IMG/VR virus record: IMGVR_UViG_3300036879_000022
Span: 20,383-84,382 of that record
Length of the DNA: 64,000 nt
Reading direction: 5' to 3' (one strand)
DNA from: a virus
The notes under the pieces were generated by a model that saw only the letters and a program-made list of their open reading frames with translations, was not told the DNA's origin and ran no database searches. The position numbers and the translations under genes are program-made. Of this stretch, positions 38,685 through 46,461 are shown piece after piece. How positions within the stretch are numbered: the stretch's first letter is position 1; every line of letters starts with the position of its first letter.

Positions 38685-39656
38685 GTGACCCCCTTCGGTA
38701 TTTTTGGAGTGGCAGTTCTTGCGGTCCTCGTGATCGTGATCCTCGCGCTCACATTCTCGCCGCGACGCAAGCGTCGTCCCGGCGACGGCGAGATGGTCGA
38801 TCTCTGGGACGGTTCGCACTTAGACCGCTCTGGCCTTCCACGTCCCGGCTTCAACGCCAAGGGCGAGTATATTCCATTCCCGCCGCCCGCGTACTCCCCC
38901 GTCGCGCTCGACAAGATGCGCGATCGTTTCCGGGACGGCGGCCTCGCGCATTCAATCCCGCGTGCGGAGCCCCCGGCCGCTGCAAATGCCTATCACACGG
39001 CGAAGGGTCCGGTGCCGCCGAGCTTCGGCAAGCGCAAGCCCTCGATCTTCCTGACCCCGCGCCAGTTGGAGCGGGTCAACATTCAGCGCAAGCTTCAGGG
39101 GCGCCAGCCGCTCAACCGGCGGGGCTTCACCAACGCGGTCGCCCATGCGTGGGACCAACATGAGAGCACTCATCCCACGCGCCAGAGCCAGCCGGTCAAT
39201 ACCGGAGATTGGTTGACGTACCTCATCCTGTACGAATGCCTGTTCGATGACCACTCGACGGGCCGGACCTACGTCGATACCGGCCTGACGATCACCCCCG
39301 AGGCCCCCTACAACGGGCACGGGGGCGAGTTCGCCGGGGCGGGCGCATCCGGTGACTGGGCGAGCCCGACCGCATCCACGGCTGCGGCTGCGGCGGCTAT
39401 CGCGGCTGACGGGGGCGCGCCGTTCCCCGCCCCGCAATACACCGATGACAATGCGCCTGAGCGCGCCGTCGAGCCGGCCATCACCGGGAACGGCTACCAC
39501 TTCACCGACCCGGCGCCGTCAACTCCGAGCTATACACCGGACCCCGCGCCGTCAACTCCGAGCTATACGCCGGACCCGTCGCCCAGCTACTCGCCGGACC
39601 CGAGCCCGAGCTTCGACAGCGGCAGCTCGTCTTCGGGCGGCGGCGACGGCTCATGA
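38685..39656 (+). CDS. membrane-anchored Pro-rich protein, 323 aa (GTG start)
   Basis: IFGVAVLAVLVIVILALTFS is an N-terminal membrane helix followed by a basic stop-transfer (PRRKRRP). The middle is Pro/Ala-rich with one folded part (GDWLTYLILYECLFDDHSTG). The C-terminus has tandem repeats of DPAPSTPSYTP and ends in a Ser/Gly tail. Function unknown; a surface or envelope protein is likely. Confidence 0.65.
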   Translation: MTPFGIFGVAVLAVLVIVILALTFSPRRKRRPGDGEMVDLWDGSHLDRSGLPRPGFNAKGEYIPFPPPAYSPVALDKMRDRFRDGGLAHSIPRAEPPAAANAYHTAKGPVPPSFGKRKPSIFLTPRQLERVNIQRKLQGRQPLNRRGFTNAVAHAWDQHESTHPTRQSQPVNTGDWLTYLILYECLFDDHSTGRTYVDTGLTITPEAPYNGHGGEFAGAGASGDWASPTASTAAAAAAIAADGGAPFPAPQYTDDNAPERAVEPAITGNGYHFTDPAPSTPSYTPDPAPSTPSYTPDPSPSYSPDPSPSFDSGSSSSGGGDGS

Positions 39657-39859
39657 GATGCCTCGACGCGAGCGATCGTGAAAAACTGCTTGACCTCATC
39701 GTGGAGGCCAAGTTAGTAGAGATCACCTACGCTCGCGTCGAAGACGGCTCGATCTATTGCACCATTCAACGAAGGAAGAACCCCCATGGCGACCTCAGCC
39801 GAACAACTGATCCTGCGCGGATTGAACCTCGTGATCCGGGCGAGCTTTTCACCGAATGA
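39653..39859 (+). CDS. hypothetical protein, 68 aa
   Basis: Starts MRCLDASDREKLLDLIVEAK; the first 45 residues look native. The last 25 overlap the next gene and look like out-of-frame reading. ATGA overlap upstream. Confidence 0.45.
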   Translation: MRCLDASDREKLLDLIVEAKLVEITYARVEDGSIYCTIQRRKNPHGDLSRTTDPARIEPRDPGELFTE

Positions 39860-40007
39860 TCCCGCTGGGCAGGCGAAGCACTTCGCCGCGCTGACGCAGG
39901 ACATCGGACCGTGGTTCAAGGACTACGCCGAAGAGATTGCGAAGCCCGCAGTCGATTGGAGTGTTGATTTCCAGGAGGCGACCGAAGACGGCGACCTGCA
40001 ACAGTGA
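39786..40007 (+). CDS. hypothetical protein, 73 aa
   Basis: Starts MATSAEQLILRGLNLVIRAS; helical and acidic. GGAAGAA lies 6 bases before the ATG. Overlaps the previous frame by 74 bases. Confidence 0.6.
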   Translation: MATSAEQLILRGLNLVIRASFSPNDPAGQAKHFAALTQDIGPWFKDYAEEIAKPAVDWSVDFQEATEDGDLQQ

Positions 40008-40222
40008 ACCCCTACAGGGTCACATGGGCGATCGAGCACACGCCTGACGGCTCCTATGTCGTCGAGCGCGAGACCGATCGCCCCGTGACCGTCTACGGCC
40101 CAATGCCCGCTGCTCTCGTGACCGCGTTCATTCGCGATCGGGAAGCAGTGATCCGAGAAGTTTTTCAGGCGCATCTTAACAGGAGTTTCCTTCATGGCCA
40201 AAACCCGCCGCAAGAAGATTAA
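40004..40222 (+). CDS. hypothetical protein, 72 aa (GTG start)
   Basis: GTGA overlap; NPYRVTWAIEHTPDGSYVV follows the start, a beta hairpin then helices. Not recognised. Confidence 0.6.
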   Translation: MNPYRVTWAIEHTPDGSYVVERETDRPVTVYGPMPAALVTAFIRDREAVIREVFQAHLNRSFLHGQNPPQED

Positions 40223-40604
40223 CAAGTCCCCCAGCCGTCCGTATCGCAACGCCAAGGCGTTCATCGCCGACAGGGGCGACATGATCACCACGGCCGGCGT
40301 GCGCGGACGCACCAAGGTCGTGCGCGTGCGCGACGAAAACGACAAGCGCGTCACGTCGGTTCGGTCCGTCATGGTCGTGCCGCAAGTCGCGGCGAAGACC
40401 GGGAGAGCCCGCGACGCCGAGGGAGCCCCGACCAACAAGCCCCGGGGCATCTTCGTGGGGCGCTGGTACACTGGCATCGCGCGCAGCAAGGTCTACCCGA
40501 CGCACGGCGCGAAGCGCGGCGGCGTGGCACCCAAGCCCGCCGGGCTCATGGCGCGGGCTGCCAAGGCGGTCAAGCGCGTGGTCGTCCGGGACGGAGCCAA
40601 GTGA
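40194..40604 (+). CDS. basic protein, 136 aa
   Basis: Starts MAKTRRKKINKSPSRPYRNA; over a quarter of residues are Lys or Arg, spread along the whole length. AGGAG lies 8 bases before the ATG, so it may be well expressed. Probably a nucleic-acid-binding protein. Confidence 0.65.
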   Translation: MAKTRRKKINKSPSRPYRNAKAFIADRGDMITTAGVRGRTKVVRVRDENDKRVTSVRSVMVVPQVAAKTGRARDAEGAPTNKPRGIFVGRWYTGIARSKVYPTHGAKRGGVAPKPAGLMARAAKAVKRVVVRDGAK

Positions 40605-40879
40605 TGCAGACGGCTATCGAAACCGAGTACCAGCGCCAGCGCATCATTGGCGTCGCTGACGCGATCCGTGGGCTACAGGCGTGTGGCGACGAGCGCCGCG
40701 CAATCCAGTTGCTCATTCTGAGATTTCCCGAGGCCGCGCGGTACGTGCCGATTGGCAGCCGCATCGGCGAGCCGAGGCTGACGCCGCGAGCCGCGATCTC
40801 ATATCGCGAGGGCACGGTCCACTACTGGCGCCCCGGCAATGATGGATACGCGGACAGCACATGGTTGGTACCGCAATGA
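40604..40879 (+). CDS. hypothetical protein, 91 aa
   Basis: Starts MQTAIETEYQRQRIIGVADA; GGAG 7 bases upstream; a helical first half and beta-rich second. Not recognised. Confidence 0.6.
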   Translation: MQTAIETEYQRQRIIGVADAIRGLQACGDERRAIQLLILRFPEAARYVPIGSRIGEPRLTPRAAISYREGTVHYWRPGNDGYADSTWLVPQ

Positions 40880-41160
40880 ATAGCGTTGACGCGAAGGGCA
40901 AGCCCCTCAAGATCGGCGACGAAGTCTATTGCTTCATCAAGGGCCATGGCAGCGAAGGGTGTTTTGGTTTCATCATCGGCGTGATGAGCTACGCGACAGA
41001 TGCGGATGACGAGGTTGTCTGCATCGCATCGGAGCAATACTCCGGCATGCCAGTGAACACCGCGCATCTCCAGCGCACGGGCGAGCACCGTCCGGACGTG
41101 GCGCGAGCGCGGCGCGAGCAGTATCTCATGCAAATCCCCGGCGCATTTAAGCCGGAATAG
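40876..41160 (+). CDS. hypothetical protein, 94 aa
   Basis: Starts MNSVDAKGKPLKIGDEVYCF; GxPLxxGDxV...G.I opening suggests an SH3-like barrel. ATGA overlap upstream. Confidence 0.65.
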   Translation: MNSVDAKGKPLKIGDEVYCFIKGHGSEGCFGFIIGVMSYATDADDEVVCIASEQYSGMPVNTAHLQRTGEHRPDVARARREQYLMQIPGAFKPE

Positions 41161-41174
41161 AACGTGGCGAAATT

Positions 41175-41381
41175 ATGAAAAACGACCCCGCGAGTAGATC
41201 AGTGACGGAGCGCGAAGTCCTTATCCGAGTGACCGCCAGTTTGGCCGCTGCGATCTCGATACTGGAGCGCATACCGGGCGCACCGAAGGCCGTTGCATCG
41301 GACAAGATGTTCAAGCAGATGATCGTGGACTATACGCGCTCGCTCAATGCAGCGCGGTCGCTGCTACGCGGAGCGGACTGA
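41175..41381 (+). CDS. hypothetical protein, 68 aa
   Basis: Starts MKNDPASRSVTEREVLIRVT; helical. Last rightward gene before the convergent island, overlapping the facing gene by 52 bases. Confidence 0.6.
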   Translation: MKNDPASRSVTEREVLIRVTASLAAAISILERIPGAPKAVASDKMFKQMIVDYTRSLNAARSLLRGAD

Positions 41382-41500
41382 TCTAATCCGACCCATGCGA
41401 GCCCGAGCTGTTGCTCAGCGGTGCGCTTGCGGACGTTCTCGAACGCCGCCCGCTGGAGCCTTGCAAGCTCCAGCGTGATCTCTTCGTGGATGTCAAACAT
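41330..41500 (-). CDS. hypothetical protein, 56 aa
   Basis: Starts MFDIHEEITLELARLQRAAF; NVRKRTAEQQLGLAWVGL closely matches the C-terminus of the MKDALGHGS protein at 49,190 (NVRRKAASQQLGEAWKGL). The last residues run into the facing gene, so the true end may differ. Confidence 0.6.
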   Translation of the reverse strand: MFDIHEEITLELARLQRAAFENVRKRTAEQQLGLAWVGLDQSAPRSSDRAALSERV

Positions 41501-41504
41501 CGGA

Positions 41505-41702
41505 CTAGGCTTTCCGGTAAGAGTTGATGAGGCCGCCGACCGACGCCGCGTAGTACGCGACGTAGTCGCCCTCCGGCTGTTTCTCCGTGGCGGCGCAGAG
41601 CCGGTCGAATTTCCGGTTGGCCTCGTGCCGCGTGCAGTAGACGCTTTCGGTCGAATGCGCGAAGTGATTGCACACGACGAAGGTGAACATTTCATTTTCC
41701 AT
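41505..41702 (-). CDS. hypothetical protein, 65 aa
   Basis: Starts MENEMFTFVVCNHFAHSTES; GGAG 7 bases before the ATG. Not recognised. Confidence 0.65.
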   Translation of the reverse strand: MENEMFTFVVCNHFAHSTESVYCTRHEANRKFDRLCAATEKQPEGDYVAYYAASVGGLINSYRKA

Positions 41703-42078
41703 TTTGCTTCTCCAGTGCTCTCACGATGGTCATGATCTCGACGGCGCGGCCCTGACAGTTGCCCAGCGTGCGCCGCCATTCGATGCCGAAGTGGTGCGTC
41801 AGGTATTTGTGCGCGTCGTGATCATAGACGCTGATGCCGAAGCCCGCGTCCGTGCTCTTGACGATGTCGAACTTGATGTTGCCGTGCTTGGCATGGTATT
41901 CGTACATCGGACGGCCCGAGTTATCCTCGCCGTCGTTCTCGCGCGTCCATTCCAGCCCGGCGACAACCTCCCATGCTTTCTTCGGCTTGCGCCGACAGAG
42001 AGCGGGGAAATTGTGTCTATGCACGGCCTCGGCAGACATGCTGCGAAACCGTTTGCCACATCGGCATGACAAGTCCAT
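41692..42078 (-). CDS. zinc-finger protein, 128 aa
   Basis: CRCGKRFRSMSAEAVHRHNF and then PALC give a C2HC-type finger at residues 5-28. The remaining part (NIKFDIVKSTDAGFGISVYD) is beta-rich and unknown. Overlaps the next gene by 11 bases. Confidence 0.65.
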   Translation of the reverse strand: MDLSCRCGKRFRSMSAEAVHRHNFPALCRRKPKKAWEVVAGLEWTRENDGEDNSGRPMYEYHAKHGNIKFDIVKSTDAGFGISVYDHDAHKYLTHHFGIEWRRTLGNCQGRAVEIMTIVRALEKQNGK

Positions 42079-42081
42079 AGC

Positions 42082-42282
42082 TCAACCCTCCAGTGACGCT
42101 TTGCAGGCGGCCAGCGAGACGAATACTTCGCCGCCGAGCTTGTCGCCCTTGGGGTAGTAGCACCACCCGCCGGTCACAAGGTGGGGGACGCGGGCGCCCG
42201 TTAAATGCCTGATAGTGCCGACGCGACGGCCGGCGATGAAGACCTTGACTTCGGTGTAGGTCTCATAAGTGATCGTGCTCAT
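42082..42282 (-). CDS. hypothetical protein, 66 aa
   Basis: Starts MSTITYETYTEVKVFIAGRR; YYPKGDKLGGEVFVSLAACK is a pattern seen in many small phage proteins (W.Y.PKG...G..F.s...CK.SLEG). Function unknown. Confidence 0.65.
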   Translation of the reverse strand: MSTITYETYTEVKVFIAGRRVGTIRHLTGARVPHLVTGGWCYYPKGDKLGGEVFVSLAACKASLEG

Positions 42283-42293
42283 GGTGTGCTCCG

Positions 42294-42629
42294 TTAGAAG
42301 TTTGCGCTGTCGTCGAACGAGAATGTCCGAACGTCCTGTGTTTCGTCACCATCCGCGAAGATGACAACGTCGCCTTCCGCCACTTCGTCAACCGCACGGC
42401 GGTCCCAGAAGCGATGGATAAAATCGGGTCGGCCCCATGTCTTGATCGCGTTCCAGTAGCGATCGTCCTTGAAGCCGACGAAGTGAAACGCACCGCGCTC
42501 TTCGTAGGGCGTGCCGCGCGTGACCTTCTGCCAAGCAGCGCGCGTCACGTAGAGCCCGCCATCGGCCCGGCGCTCGACGACGCCGCTGTCGATCAGGGAT
42601 TGATGCGGGTCTTCCCCGGGACCGTGCAT
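42294..42629 (-). CDS. hypothetical protein, 111 aa
   Basis: Starts MHGPGEDPHQSLIDSGVVER; WQKVTRGTPYEERG and WGRPDFIHRFWDRRA are distinct but not recognised. Lies just after the tRNA-like element in the direction of transcription. Confidence 0.65.
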   Translation of the reverse strand: MHGPGEDPHQSLIDSGVVERRADGGLYVTRAAWQKVTRGTPYEERGAFHFVGFKDDRYWNAIKTWGRPDFIHRFWDRRAVDEVAEGDVVIFADGDETQDVRTFSFDDSANF

Positions 42630-42694
42630 AGCTCAGCTCCAGAGTTTGAGGCGGCGCCTGCGATAGCGGGCAACAGAGTTCGCTAGAGAAACTG

Positions 42695-42795
42695 TGGAGA
42701 GGTCGGAGGGTATCGAACCCTCTACGCCTGCGGGGCGTGTCCGATGTAGGCCTTGCATCCGCTTCCCGCGTTCCGGGGATGGGGCCGTCGATCTC
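42695..42795 (-). tRNA. tRNA-like element with long variable arm, anticodon unresolved
   Basis: The 3' half is good: variable arm ACGCC-CCGCA-GGCGT, T arm GAGGG-TTCGATA-CCCTC with a canonical loop, acceptor strand CGACCTC, T, encoded CCA (42,695-42,697). The upstream partner GAGATCG (42,789-42,795) pairs at 6 of 7 positions. The 50 bases between do not give a normal D or anticodon arm; GATG-CATC closes a 9-base loop. It may be a damaged or unusual tRNA. Confidence 0.5.
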
Positions 42796-42920
42796 TTGTG
42801 TCCCCAACATACACGCTGCCCCCGGCCGTGCAAGGCAAACCGATGCTTATGGTTTACGAACCGTGAAGACCCTTGCAGAATAGGCGTTAGCGAAGCGTTA
42901 ACCACGGCGAGCGGTTTGAC

Positions 42921-42948
42921 TTGCGAGCCGCGATGGCATGCGCTACAT
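42921..42948 (+). promoter_or_regulatory. rightward promoter, TTG-N-CTACAT type
   Basis: TTGCGA (42921-42926), 16 bases, CTACAT (42943-42948) followed by CGGTG, 30 bases before the GTG at 42978. The same layout recurs at 43,625. Confidence 0.55.
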
Positions 42949-42977
42949 CGGTGGGTATAAGAGATGGAGCAAAGCAA

Positions 42978-43145
42978 GTGACCTACGAAGTGAGCATCAA
43001 GACCCAATACGCGCAGGCCGATAGCGTCTTTATCGAAGCGGCTACCGCGAAAGACGCGATATCGAAAGCCCGCCGGACCGCTCGTCTTGAAGGCTGGTTC
43101 TGTCTCCGCAATGACGGGCGTGTTACCTACACAGTGGTTAAGTGA
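42978..43145 (+). CDS. hypothetical protein, 55 aa (GTG start)
   Basis: TYEVSIKTQYAQADSVFIEA follows the start; AxTAKDAISKARR is the helix of a small ferredoxin-like fold seen in phage proteins of this size. GGAG 8 bases upstream. Confidence 0.65.
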   Translation: MTYEVSIKTQYAQADSVFIEAATAKDAISKARRTARLEGWFCLRNDGRVTYTVVK

Positions 43146-43351
43146 TGCATTTACGCACCGTCAACAACGTGTTCTCCGCCTCGAAGCTCCCGATCGAGCT
43201 TGTCAAGGGCAAGGACTATCTGTACCTCATCTTCGATGACGGCACGCGCTACGACACGCTGTCCATCATGGTGCCGAGGCTCAACGATCTCACGCTCGCG
43301 CAGTGGGTCGAAGAGGGAAAACAATTCGCCGCGAAAATGGAAAGCAAATGA
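43145..43351 (+). CDS. hypothetical protein, 68 aa
   Basis: Starts MHLRTVNNVFSASKLPIELV; GKDYLYLIFDDGTRYDTLSI and LTLAQWVEEGKQFA follow a known phage pattern without known function. GTG 43142 is an alternative start. Confidence 0.65.
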   Translation: MHLRTVNNVFSASKLPIELVKGKDYLYLIFDDGTRYDTLSIMVPRLNDLTLAQWVEEGKQFAAKMESK

Positions 43352-43605
43352 GCAAGCGCAAAACGATCCAGATCGCCGACCTCAAGGCGAAGGCCAACAA
43401 GGTCTTCCGCGAAAGCGAAGATGATTATGCGGACGGTCGCCGGCACATCCAGAACTTCGTCGAGAACGTCTTGATGGAGGCCGATCAGTACAAGGGCTTC
43501 GGCTACCTGAGCAAGGACAAGGTCGCCCCGGGCAAGACGTTCGGGATCGAGTTCGTCGGCAATGAGCCTAAGTTTCATGACCATACCCGGATCGAGTTCT
43601 TTTAA
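43348..43605 (+). CDS. hypothetical protein, 85 aa
   Basis: Starts MSKRKTIQIADLKAKANKVF; helices then PGKTFGIEFVGNEPKFHDHT. ATGA overlap upstream. Not recognised. Confidence 0.65.
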   Translation: MSKRKTIQIADLKAKANKVFRESEDDYADGRRHIQNFVENVLMEADQYKGFGYLSKDKVAPGKTFGIEFVGNEPKFHDHTRIEFF

Positions 43606-43624
43606 CCACGATCAACGGTTTGAA

Positions 43625-43652
43625 TTGACCCGATGTCAGCGAACGGCTACAT
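43625..43652 (+). promoter_or_regulatory. rightward promoter, TTG-N-CTACAT type
   Basis: TTGACC (43625-43630), 16 bases, CTACAT (43647-43652) followed by CGGGG. GGTTTGA precedes both this and the promoter at 42,921. Confidence 0.6.
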
Positions 43653-43679
43653 CGGGGAATGTCACCGAAAGACGACACC

Positions 43680-43859
43680 ATGACCAAGAAGTTCAAAGTT
43701 CAAAAGTGCGTGGCCCTCGCCGGCAAACTGCCGAGCGGCGTTCGGGTCGGGCGCGTCTGGGAGACGATCGGCACCTATGGGCGCCGGGCCGTTGCCGAGC
43801 GCGTAGCGCAGAACCTTCGGCAGGACTTGCACGACAACGAAGTGAGGATTTCACAATGA
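43680..43859 (+). CDS. hypothetical protein, 59 aa
   Basis: Starts MTKKFKVQKCVALAGKLPSG; basic with a C-terminal helix. ATG 43659 is in frame but would sit on the expected transcript start, so 43680 is preferred. Confidence 0.6.
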   Translation: MTKKFKVQKCVALAGKLPSGVRVGRVWETIGTYGRRAVAERVAQNLRQDLHDNEVRISQ

Positions 43860-44149
43860 AACGTATCTTGCTCGCCGCTGTCGCGGCGACTGCACTGTCC
43901 GCTTCGGCGTCTGCCGGGGGGTTGCAGTTCAACTGCCGGTCCACGAGCTACTACGGCACCTACAACGGTGGCTGCTCGCTTGAGGACATCAAGGACCCGA
44001 AGAAGCTGACTGAGGAAGAGATCGCTGCGCTCAAGGTCGAAGACGACAAGTGGCTGGCGTTCTGCAAGCCGGTCAGGCAGCCCGACGATGAAGGTGTCAT
44101 CCGTTTGCGCTACGCGCACAAGGGATGTGAATTTGGCAGGAGCGAGTGA
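43856..44149 (+). CDS. exported small protein, 97 aa
   Basis: MKRILLAAVAATALSASASA is a clear signal peptide with an ASA cleavage site. The mature part FNCRSTSYYGTYNGGCSLED and the later Cys residues could form disulfides in the periplasm. It resembles small periplasmic proteins common in Rhizobiales, which supports the host guess. Function unknown. Confidence 0.65.
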   Translation: MKRILLAAVAATALSASASAGGLQFNCRSTSYYGTYNGGCSLEDIKDPKKLTEEEIAALKVEDDKWLAFCKPVRQPDDEGVIRLRYAHKGCEFGRSE

Positions 44150-44730
44150 TGAACGTCCATCTTACACCGGACATGCTGATCAACCGGGCGCCCCATAAGC
44201 CGCTGTCGCCCTTCAAGGTACGACGGCGCGGAGCGAACGCGTTCTGGGATGCGGTCAAGCAGGACTATCCCAAATACGCCGATGCGCAAGAACGCGCCGA
44301 GCGCGAGCGGGATAAATTTGATCCGAGCTACCATGCGCCCAAGACTGCAAGGGTTCACGCGGGCGAGCAGATCACTGGCGCATTCATTCTGGGATGGAAA
44401 GACCGATGGACAAATACCTCGGCGAGGCCTACGAAGAGTTTTGGCAGAACTATTACCCGGAGCAGCACAATGGCTGACCTTCTCAAAGACGGCGCCCGCA
44501 AGCCGCGTATCCTCGGCGGCACATGCTACACCGCCAACAACTACGACCGCAACGAAGTCACCGAACGCGGCGTCATGCCCGGGATGTGCTATGACCTCAC
44601 GATCAGCGGCAACACGAGCTACACCGCTCGCCTGACCGAGGTCGAGATGCTGCGCACCATGCAGGAGTGGTTGACGCGCTACAACGCGCATCAGGATCAA
44701 AAGCGGAGGCATGCCCGTGTCTCCGCTTGA
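44149..44730 (+). CDS. hypothetical ORF, 193 aa, probably two genes in one frame
   Basis: Starts MNVHLTPDMLINRAPHKPLS with GGAG 6 bases upstream. From ATG 44470 (MADLLKDGARKPRILGGTCY), with GGAG 7 bases upstream, a second protein of 86 residues seems to start in the same frame. The part between (WTNTSARPTKSFGRTITRSS) looks non-native, while another frame there reads MDKYLGEAYEEFWQNYYPEQ and stops at 44,477. A frameshift or lost stop may have joined the two. Confidence 0.5.
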   Translation: MNVHLTPDMLINRAPHKPLSPFKVRRRGANAFWDAVKQDYPKYADAQERAERERDKFDPSYHAPKTARVHAGEQITGAFILGWKDRWTNTSARPTKSFGRTITRSSTMADLLKDGARKPRILGGTCYTANNYDRNEVTERGVMPGMCYDLTISGNTSYTARLTEVEMLRTMQEWLTRYNAHQDQKRRHARVSA

Positions 44731-44890
44731 GGGCATCCCGGAGTACCTGAAAATTCCGCAGGACGAACGCAAGGCCGCGTGGGAGAAATTCCGCGCGGAT
44801 CGGAAAGCTCTACCACCGGAAGCGCCGCCGGCTATCAGGCGCATCACCGATCTGCCCGGAGCAAAGCACCATGACGACCCCGACGCTTGA
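44717..44890 (+). CDS. hypothetical protein, 57 aa (GTG start)
   Basis: GTG with GGAGG 7 bases upstream; SPLEGIPEYLKIPQDERKAA follows the start. Overlaps the next gene by 20 bases. Not recognised. Confidence 0.55.
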   Translation: MSPLEGIPEYLKIPQDERKAAWEKFRADRKALPPEAPPAIRRITDLPGAKHHDDPDA

Positions 44891-45251
44891 AGATACCATC
44901 CGCAGTCTCGCTGCCCGAGGGGAGATTTCGCATATCTCGCTTACCCCATCGCAGGGGGGCAGGATGTGGCGCGCATCGTTCACGATGTGCTCGCACTTTG
45001 GCGTCAGCTTCGCCGAGGACAAGGACCCGGTCGAAGCGCTCATGCTCGCGTTCACGAGCGCGAAGCTCAAGAAGCCTCGGGCCACGCTCAACCTGAAACC
45101 GGAGCCTGAGCCGGCTGACGCGAGCGACACCAACGATGCGGATGGACCCGCCCCGGGAAACCCGATCGCGCCGCTGGCCAATGTTGATGGCGGCGTCACG
45201 ATCGACTGGAGCACGGGGCAGGCGATCGACCCCCTCAGCGACTTGATGTAG
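44871..45251 (+). CDS. hypothetical protein, 126 aa
   Basis: Starts MTTPTLEDTIRSLAARGEIS; ISLTPSQGGRMWRASFTMCS and DPVEALMLAF fit small phage proteins of this kind; the tail is acidic. Ends at TAG, the last gene before the array promoter. Confidence 0.65.
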   Translation: MTTPTLEDTIRSLAARGEISHISLTPSQGGRMWRASFTMCSHFGVSFAEDKDPVEALMLAFTSAKLKKPRATLNLKPEPEPADASDTNDADGPAPGNPIAPLANVDGGVTIDWSTGQAIDPLSDLM

Positions 45252-45258
45252 TCGGGGG

Positions 45259-45324
45259 CTAATTCCCAGTTGTCTCCGGGAACGTTGCGCGCTAAGTTCA
45301 ACGCCCAATCGCCACCCGGAGACA
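45259..45324 (+). promoter_or_regulatory. CTAATTCCCAG element and leader hairpin
   Basis: CTAATTCCCAGTTGTC (45259-45274) recurs almost exactly at 50,335. TTGTCT, 16 bases, CTAAGT is a possible promoter. TGTCTCCGGG (45271-45280) and CCCGGAGACA (45315-45324) form a 10-bp stem, with CGTTG/CAACG inside. Confidence 0.5.
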
Positions 45325-45329
45325 CGCCC

Positions 45330-45578
45330 ATGGCCCGCCTCAAAGCCAAGACCCGCAACAAGCTCCCCGCCTCGAAGTTCGGCCTGCCCGGTGCCAAGGG
45401 CAAAGGCAAAGCCAAGGGCAAATACCCGATGCCCGACAAGGCCCATGCGGAGGACGCCGAGGGCCGGGCGACCCAGATGGTCGCGAAGGGCAAGCTGTCT
45501 CCCGAGCAGGCCTCGAAGATCAAGCACAAAGCTGAAGCGGTCCTCGGCAAGCACGACTGCAAGTATCACAACTGTTGA
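45330..45578 (+). CDS. DUF6582-like protein, 82 aa
   Basis: KLPASKFGLPGAKGKGKAKG, KYPMPDKAHAEDAEGRA, QMVAKGKLSPEQASKIKHKA: the LPxSxFGxPxxRxYPxPDxxHAxNAxAR pattern is widespread in phages near virion genes. A proposed link to head maturation is not proven. Confidence 0.75.
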   Translation: MARLKAKTRNKLPASKFGLPGAKGKGKAKGKYPMPDKAHAEDAEGRATQMVAKGKLSPEQASKIKHKAEAVLGKHDCKYHNC

Positions 45579-45590
45579 TCGGAACGCGCC

Positions 45591-46085
45591 ATGGCAAAAG
45601 ACGCCCTCGGACACGGTAGCGAAGGACGCGGCGCGCATGCGGGCGCGGTCGCGCGTGTTGGCTTGCAGAACCCGAACCACCCGATATACAACACGGCGCA
45701 GAAGATGCGCGGCTACAATGGCCCGATCTCGCCGCTCACTGCCGACTACAGCACTGGCGGCAGGATGCTGCGGGATCGCACGAGCGGCATGACGAAGGAT
45801 GAGCACATGGCTGCGGGCGATCAACACGCCCAACAGTCGGGAGCACTTCGCGCGGCCCACGGTGGTGCTGTTGATACGGCGATGCGTGGCCTTCAGGGGC
45901 GCGACCCCGGCCCGCTGATCTCCGGCATCGTCTCGGACAAGTTCTCGGCCAGCGACAAGGGCAAGCTGCGGGACTTGGCTGTCGGCTCCGGCAAACACAC
46001 GAGCGCAGCGTTCGCGCACTACGCCGCCGCTGGAATGCGGATCGGCACCGCACGCACGCGGTTTCACTCAGTAAGGGGTACGTGA
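45591..46085 (+). CDS. MKDALGHGS-family protein, 164 aa
   Basis: First member of the array: MAKDALGHGSEGRGAHAGAV. The rest is Gly/Ala-rich with QQSGALRAAHGGAVDTAMRG and a helical end. No known domain. It shares the first ten residues with eight further short genes downstream. Confidence 0.65.
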   Translation: MAKDALGHGSEGRGAHAGAVARVGLQNPNHPIYNTAQKMRGYNGPISPLTADYSTGGRMLRDRTSGMTKDEHMAAGDQHAQQSGALRAAHGGAVDTAMRGLQGRDPGPLISGIVSDKFSASDKGKLRDLAVGSGKHTSAAFAHYAAAGMRIGTARTRFHSVRGT

Positions 46086-46086
46086 C

Positions 46087-46458
46087 ATGAAGGACGCACT
46101 CGGACACGGATCGAACGATCGCGGCGGCGCAGGCCTCCACTCGGCTGGCGTGCAAGCGACGCCCCAGCTTCAGCGCCGGCACTTCGAAGCCATCGCAGCC
46201 GATCTGAAGGCGCAGGCTCCAAAGTCGTGGGGCGACAACAGCTCCAAGGCGAACTCGGACGCGAACGGCGCACACATGGCCAAAGTCAATGATGTCGCGG
46301 ACAAGCTCGCGATGACCAACCCGGGCTTCCGCCGAGATTTCTTCGTCAAGGCGGCGACGCCGGGCGGCGCGTACAATAACAAATCGCGCGAGCGATCGGC
46401 GACGAAACCGGGCTTCGCGTCGAAAGTGAGCAGGGCGAAGAAATTCGCAGGGATGTGA
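46087..46458 (+). CDS. MKDALGHGS-family protein, 123 aa
   Basis: MKDALGHGSNDRGGAGLHSA, then a helical body (HFEAIAADLKAQAPKSWGDN) and a basic end (SRAKKFAGM). Starts 1 base after the previous stop. Confidence 0.65.
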   Translation: MKDALGHGSNDRGGAGLHSAGVQATPQLQRRHFEAIAADLKAQAPKSWGDNSSKANSDANGAHMAKVNDVADKLAMTNPGFRRDFFVKAATPGGAYNNKSRERSATKPGFASKVSRAKKFAGM

Positions 46459-46461
46459 GCC

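Noticed and set aside
42694-42960. Plus-strand frame reading GIEPSTPAGRV
   Set aside because: Such GIEP frames are typical antisense readings of tRNA 3' ends; the DNA matches the tRNA-like element on the other strand.
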